Below are positions 1-5,775 of a stretch of DNA of 9,234 nt, piece after piece. Positions within the stretch are counted from its first letter, which is position 1. Every line of letters starts with the position of its first letter. This DNA is from JADHZC01 sp964409505 (GTDB lineage: Bacteria; Pseudomonadota; Alphaproteobacteria; Rickettsiales; Rickettsiaceae). The notes under the pieces were generated by a model. That model was given only the letters and a program-made list of their open reading frames with translations. It did not search any database and was not told the origin of the DNA. The stretch is from NCBI GenBank assembly GCA_964409505.1, contig CAYPDK010000006.1, positions 1 through 9,234 on the forward strand. Reading direction: 5' to 3'. The position numbers and the translations under genes were made by a program.

Positions 1-29
1 TTTTTTTTAATAATATTTACAATTTGCTT

Positions 30-59
30 CATAATTAATTATAACATAATTAATTAAAA
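30..59. repeat. Tandem duplication of a 15-base AT-rich unit
   Basis: CATAATTAATTATAA (30-44) is followed immediately by CATAATTAATTAAAA (45-59). The two units match at 14 of 15 positions and directly abut. The unit contains the palindrome TAATTAATTA. It is most simply a replication-slippage duplication in AT-rich spacer DNA, and no function is implied. Confidence 0.6.
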
Positions 60-115
60 TAGTTAATTTTTTAATTATAAAAATCTATTTTGTATCATTC
101 CCTTTATTTCTCTTT

Positions 116-144
116 TTTACAAACTAAAATATTGTCTTTAAAAT
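116..144 (+). promoter_or_regulatory. Candidate sigma-70 promoter for pccBA (distal)
   Basis: TTTACA (116-121) is separated by 17 bases from TAAAAT (139-144). Each hexamer matches the sigma-70 consensus at 5 of 6 positions. Transcription would start near 151 and give a leader of about 150 bases before the pccB ATG at 304. In DNA this AT-rich, matches of this quality arise by chance, so the call rests on correct spacing and on being the best pair I found in the leader. Confidence 0.35.
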
Positions 145-159
145 TATTTATTTTATTGC

Positions 160-174
160 AAATTTTGAAAATTT
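160..174. promoter_or_regulatory. 15-base perfect palindrome, possible operator
   Basis: AAATTTT-G-AAAATTT is a perfect inverted repeat centred on base 167. It lies 15 bases downstream of the candidate -10 at 139-144, where a repressor could block transcription. It contains only A/T apart from the centre, and the surrounding DNA is full of A- and T-runs, so chance is a serious alternative. Confidence 0.2.
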
Positions 175-242
175 ATAAACTAATCGTAAAAATTCAAGAA
201 CATTACTTATCTTAAATTTAATTTGAATAAATAATTTATGCA

Positions 243-271
243 TTGCACATAGCAGATAAATCATATATTAA
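243..271 (+). promoter_or_regulatory. Alternative weak promoter for pccBA (proximal)
   Basis: TTGCAC (243-248), a 17-base spacer and TATTAA (266-271) lie just upstream of pccB. The hexamers match the consensus at about 3 of 6 and 4 of 6 positions, which is weaker than the pair at 116-144. The position, ending about 30 bases before the ATG at 304, would give a short leader. No Shine-Dalgarno sequence lies next to that ATG; the nearest purine stretch, AGAAGAAA, is more than 20 bases upstream. Confidence 0.2.
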
Positions 272-303
272 TAGAAGAAAAATATTAAATTTTATAAAAA
301 TAT

Positions 304-1845
304 ATGAGCCTATTTTTTGAACAACAAAAATTATTAGAAAAAAAAAAAACACTTGCTCGCCTAGGAGGAGGAGTAAAAAAAATTCATATCCAACATCAAA
401 AATCTAAATTAACTGCTAGAGAAAGACTTGAGACCTTATTAGATCCAGATAGTTTTGAAGAAATTGGAATGTTTATAGAGCACAGATGTAACAATTTTAA
501 TATGCAAAAAGAGATATTTCCAGGCGATGGAGTGGTAGCTGGACATGGAACCATTAATGGAAGAATAGTTTTCGTCTACAGTCAAGATTTTACAGTGCTT
601 GGAGGATCTTTAGGAGAATATCATGCTAAAAAAATAGTACAAATACTAAATCTAGCAATAGAGGCAAGAGCCCCAATAATTGGAATTAATGACTCAGGCG
701 GAGCAAGAATTCAGGAAGGAGTCGATTCTTTGGCTGGTTATGGAGATATATTTTCTATGAATGTTAAAGCGTCTGGAGCAATACCTCAAATAAGCCTTAT
801 AATGGGCCCATGCGCAGGAGGAGCTGTATATTCTCCAGCACTAACTGATTTTGTTTTTATGGTTGAGAATTCCTCTTATATGTTTGTAACTGGACCTGAT
901 GTAGTAAAAGAAGTGACCTCAGAAAAAATTACCAAAGAAAATTTGGGAGGTGCAGAAGTACACACAAAACTCTCCGGAGTTGCTGATATGTCGTATAAAA
1001 ATGAAATTGAGTTACTCCTTGAAACAAGGAGGTTTTTTAATTTCTTACCACTTTCAAATAAACATAATTTGCCATTAAGAAAAACACAAGATCCTGCAGA
1101 TAGAGTAAATCTTTCACTAAACAAACTTATCCCCTCCTCTTCAAGTAAATCCTACAACATGAAAGAAATTATCACTGAAATAGTAGATGAACATGATTTT
1201 TTTGAATTACAGAGCGACTTTGCAAAGAATATTATAATAGGCTTTGGTTATATGGAAGGACGACCAATTGGCATAGTAGCAAATCAACCCATGCATCTTG
1301 CAGGATGTATAGATATTAATGCATCTAGAAAGGCTGCAAGATTTATAAGGTTCTGCGACGCTTTCAATATATCTATTATAAGCCTTGTTGACGTACCTGG
1401 ATTTCTCCCTGGTTCAAATCAGGAATATAACGGGATCATAAAGCATGGAGCAAAATTACTATATGCATATGCAGAGGCCTCTGTACCCAAAATAACTATA
1501 ATTACCCGCAAAGCATACGGAGGAGCCTATATTGTCATGGGATCAAAGCATCTTAAAGGAGACTTTAATTATGCTTGGATTAATGCAGAAATTGCTGTCA
1601 TGGGAGCAGAAGCTGCTGCTAATATAATATTTAAATCAGAAAACACAGATAAAATCTTAATACAAAAAAAAATTGATGAATATAAACAAAAAACCAGCTC
1701 ACCTTTTATCTCGGCATCAAGAGGGTATTTAGACGATATAATACATCCTCAAAATACAAGGTGGAAAATATGTAAATCCCTAAAATACTTACAAAATAAA
1801 AGACATAACAGTATTTGGAAAAAACACGATAACTTACCTCTTTAA
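304..1845 (+). CDS. pccB: Propionyl-CoA carboxylase beta subunit (carboxyltransferase)
   Basis: Biotin-dependent acyl-CoA carboxyltransferase. It moves CO2 from carboxybiotin on PccA to propionyl-CoA, giving methylmalonyl-CoA in the cytoplasm. At 513 residues it has the full family length. The N-terminal crotonase-fold half carries SGGARIQEGVDSLAGYG (131-147) and the oxyanion-loop GPCAGGAVYSPA (168-179), then GGAEVH and SGVAD (215-228). The C-terminal half carries DVPGFLPG (363-370), a QEYNGIIKHGAKLLYAYAEA-type biotin-site motif (373-392) and YGGAY-VMGSKHL (405-417). The tail KKHDNLPL matches the usual KHGN(I/V)PL ending. Two deviations stand out: Ile410, where propionyl-CoA enzymes usually have Asp (GGAYDVM), and AWINAEI (425-430) instead of the usual AWP(T/S)AEI. 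The ATG at 304 fits family alignments, although no Shine-Dalgarno precedes it. Codons 12-15 contain a run of twelve A. pccA follows after 20 bases, so the two are probably co-transcribed. Confidence 0.95.
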   Translation: MSLFFEQQKLLEKKKTLARLGGGVKKIHIQHQKSKLTARERLETLLDPDSFEEIGMFIEHRCNNFNMQKEIFPGDGVVAGHGTINGRIVFVYSQDFTVLGGSLGEYHAKKIVQILNLAIEARAPIIGINDSGGARIQEGVDSLAGYGDIFSMNVKASGAIPQISLIMGPCAGGAVYSPALTDFVFMVENSSYMFVTGPDVVKEVTSEKITKENLGGAEVHTKLSGVADMSYKNEIELLLETRRFFNFLPLSNKHNLPLRKTQDPADRVNLSLNKLIPSSSSKSYNMKEIITEIVDEHDFFELQSDFAKNIIIGFGYMEGRPIGIVANQPMHLAGCIDINASRKAARFIRFCDAFNISIISLVDVPGFLPGSNQEYNGIIKHGAKLLYAYAEASVPKITIITRKAYGGAYIVMGSKHLKGDFNYAWINAEIAVMGAEAAANIIFKSENTDKILIQKKIDEYKQKTSSPFISASRGYLDDIIHPQNTRWKICKSLKYLQNKRHNSIWKKHDNLPL

Positions 1846-1865
1846 TTAAAGTTAGGCTCTATAAA

Positions 1866-3896
1866 ATGAATTCAAACTCAGTCAAACCTAGACCTTTATT
1901 TGAAAAAATCTTGATTGCTAACAGAGGAGAAATTGCTCTTAGAATAATGCGTACCCTAAAAAAACTCGGTATAAAATCAGTAGCAATATACTCAGAAGCA
2001 GATACAAATTCTCAACATGTGCAATATGCAGATGAGGCTTATTATGTAGGAAGCTCTCCCGCAACCTCTAGTTACCTTTCTATAAAAAACATATTTGATG
2101 CAATCAGACAAAGTGGTGCTCAGGCAGTTCATCCTGGATATGGCTTTTTATCTGAGAATGCACATTTTGCAACTGCTCTAAGAAGAGAGGGTATAACTTT
2201 AATAGGTCCCAATGCGAGAACTATAAAGCAAATGGGAGATAAAATTGAAGCAAAAAAAATAGCAATAGAATCTGGAGTTAGTACTGTACCTGGTTACACT
2301 GGTATTATTACTAATGTCAGTAGCGCTATTAAAATTGCTCAAGAAATAGGCTTTCCTGTAATAATCAAAGCAGCTGCCGGAGGCGGAGGAAGAGGAATGA
2401 GAGTAGTTAATAATAAAGAAGAAGTAAGCAGAGCATATAGTTCAGCCAAAAGAGAAGCTGAAAACACCTTTAATGACTCTAGATTGTTTGTAGAAAAATT
2501 CATTACTTCTCCAAGACATATAGAAATACAATTAATCGCAGACCAATATGAAAATTATGTCTGTCTTGGAGAAAGAGAATGTTCTATACAAAGATACCAT
2601 CAAAAAATTATAGAAGAAGCCCCAAGTAGCTTTATAGACCAAACAACAAGAGAAAAAATCTATGCAGAAGTTGTAAATTTAGCTAAAAAAGTAGGCTATT
2701 ACTCTGCTGGAACAGTAGAATTTATGGTAGATAAAAATAAAAATTACTACTTTGTTGAAATGAATACAAGGCTTCAAGTAGAGCATCCAGTAACTGAGAT
2801 GATAACCGGAATAGACATAGTGGAAGAAATGATTAAAATTGCTGCTGGAAAAAAATTATCTTTTACTCAAAAAGACATAAAATTTAACGGGTGGTCTATA
2901 GAATCAAGAATATACGCAGAAGATCCATCAAGGAATTTTTTACCCTCAAGTGGTAGAGTATTTAGTTATAAAGAGCCTCCTAGAAGTCAACATATAAGAA
3001 TAGATCAAGCAATAGATGAGGGAGATACCATAAGCATGTTTTATGATTCGATGATAGCCAAATTATGCTCACATGGAAAGGACAGGAAAAGTGCGATAGA
3101 GCACATGAGTAAAGCTCTAAGCTTATTCATAATAGAAGGAATATCACATAACATAAGTTTTTTAGAAACTATAATTAATAACCCAAGATTTATAGCTGGA
3201 GATATAAACACAGGATTTATAGAAGAAGAATTTCCGGATGGATTTTCAAGAACAAAGTTAACACCAGAGACAATAGAAATTTTTCTTGCAGTTTCGGTTT
3301 TAGTACATATACTAGAACAGAAAAGATCTGCCTCGATAACAGACCAAATAGATGAGCAAGTAACCAAGATAGGGACAAGGTGGATTGTTACGATAGAGGA
3401 CACACAATACCCAATAATCGTAAAACAAGTAGGAGAAAACGGGTACAATATACGCAGCGTTAATGTAAAAACTATAAACAGAATATACATGAGTAGTAAC
3501 TGGAATTTAAATTCGTCTCTTATTACTACTATAATTAACGGAAAAAAGACTTATACTAAAATAAAATATATTTTAACAGGCTATATTTTAACTAACTCAG
3601 GCATCAGCGTGAAAACATATGTAAGATCTCCTAGGATTTCAGAACTTGAATCTTTAATGCCTCCTAAAGAAATTATAAGCTTACAATTAGAACTTACATC
3701 TCCTATTACAGGGAAAATTGTTTCAATTCACGTAAAAGAAGGAGATCAAGTAAAAGAGGGACAAATTTTAGTTACAATATCTGCTATGAAAATGGAGAAC
3801 ATGTTACTAGCAGAAAAGGAATCAACTATATCAAAAATCTTAGTATCAGAATCAGAAGAGGTAACAATAGGTACAAAACTTATAGAATTTTTATAA
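1866..3896 (+). CDS. pccA: Propionyl-CoA carboxylase alpha subunit (biotin carboxylase plus BCCP)
   Basis: ATP-dependent biotin carboxylase fused to its biotin carrier domain, and partner of PccB in a dodecameric acyl-CoA carboxylase. The biotin carboxylase domain spans about residues 10-455. It opens with KILIANRGEIALRI, and then shows HPGYGFLSEN (89-98), the ATP-grasp glycine loop GGGGRGM (172-178) and EMNTRLQVEHPVTE (298-311) with metal- and bicarbonate-site residues. Residues of about 460-600 correspond to the biotin-transfer domain that contacts the beta subunit. This part is diverged and rich in Ile, Ser and Thr, and I recognise it by position only. The BCCP domain (about 608-676) has SPITGKI and the biotinylation site AMKMEN, with the acceptor Lys at 642. 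The length of 676 matches the family. The ATG at 1866 is preceded by TTAGG about ten bases upstream, one of the few Shine-Dalgarno-like sites here. A biotin protein ligase encoded elsewhere must modify it. Confidence 0.95.
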   Translation: MNSNSVKPRPLFEKILIANRGEIALRIMRTLKKLGIKSVAIYSEADTNSQHVQYADEAYYVGSSPATSSYLSIKNIFDAIRQSGAQAVHPGYGFLSENAHFATALRREGITLIGPNARTIKQMGDKIEAKKIAIESGVSTVPGYTGIITNVSSAIKIAQEIGFPVIIKAAAGGGGRGMRVVNNKEEVSRAYSSAKREAENTFNDSRLFVEKFITSPRHIEIQLIADQYENYVCLGERECSIQRYHQKIIEEAPSSFIDQTTREKIYAEVVNLAKKVGYYSAGTVEFMVDKNKNYYFVEMNTRLQVEHPVTEMITGIDIVEEMIKIAAGKKLSFTQKDIKFNGWSIESRIYAEDPSRNFLPSSGRVFSYKEPPRSQHIRIDQAIDEGDTISMFYDSMIAKLCSHGKDRKSAIEHMSKALSLFIIEGISHNISFLETIINNPRFIAGDINTGFIEEEFPDGFSRTKLTPETIEIFLAVSVLVHILEQKRSASITDQIDEQVTKIGTRWIVTIEDTQYPIIVKQVGENGYNIRSVNVKTINRIYMSSNWNLNSSLITTIINGKKTYTKIKYILTGYILTNSGISVKTYVRSPRISELESLMPPKEIISLQLELTSPITGKIVSIHVKEGDQVKEGQILVTISAMKMENMLLAEKESTISKILVSESEEVTIGTKLIEFL

Positions 3897-3904
3897 TTGA
3901 GAAT

Positions 3905-3929
3905 CTAAGAGTTTTAGCTTATTTTTTTT
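3905..3929 (+). terminator. Possible weak rho-independent terminator of pccBA
   Basis: CTAA (3905-3908) pairs with TTAG (3914-3917), with a further G-U pair inside, to give a five-pair stem and a three-base loop. It is followed by CTTA and eight T (3922-3929). The short, weak stem is marginal, but its position nine bases after the pccA stop and the T-run fit. It overlaps the 3' end of the convergent pntAB gene. The same hairpin read on the minus strand has no U-rich tail. Confidence 0.3.
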
Positions 3930-4227
3930 GCTGAAACATTTTAATCATCCTATAAGTTACAGCTATACCACCAAATATATTTACGGCAGATAAAAATATA
4001 GACACAAAACCTAAAATATCTGCTTGTACAGATCCAAATTTCCAACAAGTAACGACAATAGCCCCAACAAGAATAATTCCAGATATAGCATTAGTAATAG
4101 ATACAAGAGGAGTATGTAAGGCAGGACTCACTTTTGTCACAACATAGTAACCAACAAAACAAGCAAGAACAAAAACAGTAAAAGAATTTATAAATTGTAG
4201 AGAAATAAAATCAAGAAAATTACTCAT
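3919..4227 (-). CDS. pntAB: NAD(P) transhydrogenase subunit alpha part 2 (PntAB)
   Basis: Small inner-membrane subunit of proton-translocating nicotinamide nucleotide transhydrogenase, which uses the proton gradient to reduce NADP+ with NADH. The 102-residue protein shows three hydrophobic segments, about 14-31, 43-63 and 68-92. It carries the family motif PALHTPLVSITNAISGII (35-52) and the C-terminal RMIKMFQQKK. In the three-gene form of the enzyme, this domain forms part of the proton channel together with PntB, while PntAA binds NAD(H). The ATG at 4227 is the natural start, although no Shine-Dalgarno is seen (ACATTGTTTCT precedes it). The gene has its own candidate promoter at 4277-4304. 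The partner genes pntAA and pntB, usually adjacent, are absent on both sides, so the gene is an orphan here. It converges on pccA with 22 bases between the stops. Confidence 0.92.
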   Translation of the reverse strand: MSNFLDFISLQFINSFTVFVLACFVGYYVVTKVSPALHTPLVSITNAISGIILVGAIVVTCWKFGSVQADILGFVSIFLSAVNIFGGIAVTYRMIKMFQQKK

Positions 4228-4237
4228 AGAAACAATG

Positions 4238-4254
4238 TTTTAACCAGCTTAAAA
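4238..4254. repeat. Short inverted repeat in the pntAB leader
   Basis: TTTTAA (4238-4243) and TTAAAA (4249-4254) flank CCAGC. The stem has six A/T pairs and lies about ten bases before the pntAB start codon. It could form a weak hairpin in the mRNA leader, but stems this AT-rich are common by chance. Confidence 0.2.
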
Positions 4255-4276
4255 ATGTGTTAAGTAAAACCTACCA

Positions 4277-4304
4277 ATGATATTGTATAGCACAATGGTT
4301 TCAA
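4277..4304 (-). promoter_or_regulatory. Candidate sigma-70 promoter of pntAB
   Basis: On the minus strand, TTGAAA (4304-4299) is followed after 16 bases by TATCAT (4282-4277), each matching the consensus at 5 of 6 positions. The leader to the ATG at 4227 would be about 40-45 bases. An inverted repeat ATTGT-N5-ACAAT (4282-4296) fills the spacer, with ACCA and TGGT arms around it (4273-4276 and 4296-4299), a position suited to an operator. The gap after der supports independent transcription of pntAB. Confidence 0.45.
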
Positions 4305-4341
4305 ATTAGTTAATTTACCCTAATTTTAAATAAAAATCTAG

Positions 4342-4360
4342 TTCTTTTTTGTAAAAAGAG
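4342..4360 (-). terminator. Possible weak terminator after der
   Basis: Immediately beyond the der stop codon (4363-4361), the minus strand reads a seven-pair stem with TCTTTTT and AAAAAGA arms around a three-base loop. It is followed by an A/T-rich stretch containing ATTTTTATTT. A second inverted repeat, AAATTAG/CTAATTT (4303-4309 and 4320-4326), lies further on. Both stems are weak and lack GC clamps. They are plausible as the end of the mraZ-to-der transcript, but could be chance in this base composition. Confidence 0.25.
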
Positions 4361-5743
4361 TTAAATTTTATCATCTGCTTGATAAGGATTATAATCTTTA
4401 ACAAATTTTAACTTTATTGGAGTAGAAAAAAGCTGAAATTTTTTTTTTAAATTGTTAATCAAATATTGTTTATAGGCTTTTGTAATAAGATTCGGAAAAT
4501 TAGAAAATAATTTAAAGCTAGGAGGTCTTACATTATCTTGCGTAACATATTTTATTTTGACTCTTCTCTTCAAAACCTTATTTACAGGTAATTTATGTTC
4601 CTGAGTAGCACTTAAAATCCACTTATTGAGTTTACTTGTAGATATTTTTATGTTCCAATTATTATATGACTTAATGCAATGCTCTATTACTTGCTCTAAA
4701 TTAGTTTTATCCTGACTAGAAAAATAAGATATAAATACTGGTCCCAAATAAAAAAATTTCTCATAGATAATCTTAGAAAATTCCTTAGAAAATGTTTTTA
4801 CATTGTCTATTAAGTCAATCTTATTTACGCCTATAACAAGAGCCCTATTCTCCTTTAAGATATAATCTACAATTTTTAAGTCTTGTTTCTCTATACCCAA
4901 AGAAGCATCAAGAATTAATAAGCATACATTAGCAAAATTTATAGTTTTTTTACTATCCAAAACAGACAACCCTGTTAAAGAATCATTTTGGTAAAAAAAA
5001 GAAGATTTTCTATTAATACCTGCAGTATCAAAAATATTTAATTTATAACCATTGTATTCCCATTGAATATCTATAGAATCTCTAGTAGTACCAGCCACAC
5101 CTCCTGTAACTAATCTATCTTGCCCTATTAATGAGTTAATAAAGCTAGATTTACCTACATTAGTCCTACCACAAATTGCTATATTAATAATATTTTGCTT
5201 AACAGATTGCTCTTTTTCTAAAGAAGATAATATATAACTTTTTGTTCTAAAATTGTCTGAAGACAAAATAGCATAATATAATTCCTCGAACCCAAGTCTA
5301 TGCTTAGCAGAAATTTTAATAATTTCAGCTTTTCTTAAATGATAATGACTTTGATCAAAATATTTAAAATTCTCTGCCTTGTTAAAAACAACAATATATT
5401 CCTTGTTACATTCTAAAATGTATTTTAATAGGCTTATCTCTATATCTGAAACTGGCCTATAATCTATGAAAAACAACACTAGGGATGATTCTAGAATAGC
5501 TTGTTTTGTTTGATAAGCTAATTGATTGAACAATGGATTCTCTTTATAAGTTCCAATCCCTGGCGTATCAATTGCTGTAAATTTAAGATCAAAAATTGAG
5601 GATTCGGAATATTTTCTATCTACAGTTGTAGAAATATTTTCTTTTATAATAGCTTTTTTTTTAAGACTAACTCTTTGAAAAAAAGTAGATTTTCCAGTAT
5701 CTACTTTACCAATAATGGCAATTTTTTTACTAAATTGATTCAT
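4361..5743 (-). CDS. der: Ribosome-assembly GTPase Der (EngA)
   Basis: Double-domain GTPase needed for late 50S ribosomal subunit assembly in the cytoplasm. Counting from the ATG at 5743 (460 residues), domain 1 has GKVDTGKS (12-19), DTPGIG (59-64), NKAE (121-124) and SAK (145-147). Domain 2 has the canonical GRTNVGKS (192-199), TTRD (219-222), DTAG (239-242) and NKID (297-300). A C-terminal KH-like domain with VRPPSFKLFSNFP and YLINNLKKKF segments follows. NKAE and the LSV.D stretch after DTAG are typical of alphaproteobacterial Der. The domain 1 P-loop departs from the usual GRPNVGKS, and its switch I lacks a clear TRD, having TTVDRKY instead, whereas domain 2 is intact. A TTG 18 bases upstream (5761) could also start the frame. 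I prefer the ATG because family members begin a few residues before the first P-loop. The ATG lies 32 bases after the ftsI stop, in the same direction, so it is probably the last gene of the mraZ transcript. Confidence 0.95.
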   Translation of the reverse strand: MNQFSKKIAIIGKVDTGKSTFFQRVSLKKKAIIKENISTTVDRKYSESSIFDLKFTAIDTPGIGTYKENPLFNQLAYQTKQAILESSLVLFFIDYRPVSDIEISLLKYILECNKEYIVVFNKAENFKYFDQSHYHLRKAEIIKISAKHRLGFEELYYAILSSDNFRTKSYILSSLEKEQSVKQNIINIAICGRTNVGKSSFINSLIGQDRLVTGGVAGTTRDSIDIQWEYNGYKLNIFDTAGINRKSSFFYQNDSLTGLSVLDSKKTINFANVCLLILDASLGIEKQDLKIVDYILKENRALVIGVNKIDLIDNVKTFSKEFSKIIYEKFFYLGPVFISYFSSQDKTNLEQVIEHCIKSYNNWNIKISTSKLNKWILSATQEHKLPVNKVLKRRVKIKYVTQDNVRPPSFKLFSNFPNLITKAYKQYLINNLKKKFQLFSTPIKLKFVKDYNPYQADDKI

Positions 5744-5775
5744 GCTACTGATTACAAGCAAATAGATTTTTATTG

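Larger units (their letters stand above)
1..303. other. AT-rich intergenic leader upstream of pccB
   Basis: This stretch has no recognisable gene on either strand. It is almost entirely A and T, with homopolymer runs and short palindromes. It holds a 15-base tandem duplication (30-59), a 9-bp A/T stem (51-59 with 69-77), two candidate promoters and a 15-base palindrome centred at 167, all listed separately where useful. A five-codon ATG-to-TAG frame at 238-252 is too short to support as a leader peptide. No tRNA-like or riboswitch-like fold stands out. Its likely job is to carry the pccBA promoter. The left edge cuts off whatever lies upstream, so the orientation of that neighbour is unknown. 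Confidence 0.7.

Noticed and set aside
51..77. Hairpin TAATTAAAA/TTTTAATTA as a terminator of an upstream gene
   Set aside because: All nine pairs are A-T, there is no GC clamp, and similar stems occur throughout the leader; no upstream gene is visible to be terminated.
238..252. Mini open frame MHCT ahead of pccB as a leader peptide
   Set aside because: Four codons with no ribosome binding site, no attenuator hairpin and no codon bias related to the pathway.
876..1124. 82-codon open frame on the minus strand inside pccB
   Set aside because: It lies wholly within the conserved carboxyltransferase sequence, shows no recognisable motif, and looks like an antisense shadow.
3041..3490. 149-codon open frame on the minus strand inside pccA
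   Set aside because: It is hydrophobic-looking and fairly long, but it is antisense to the end of the biotin carboxylase domain and the diverged linker of pccA. The apparent membrane segments come from reading A-rich codons backwards. No promoter, ribosome binding site or family motif supports it.
1866..3896. Horizontal transfer of the pccBA pair because it looks less AT-rich than der and ftsI
   Set aside because: Strongly conserved Gly- and Ala-rich catalytic motifs raise GC by themselves. The codon choice (AGA, ATA, AAA) resembles the neighbours, and no mobile element or repeat borders the pair.
5743..5761. TTG at 5761 as the der start, adding six residues
   Set aside because: The extension has no conserved residues and no Shine-Dalgarno. 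The ATG at 5743 places the P-loop at the usual distance from the start.
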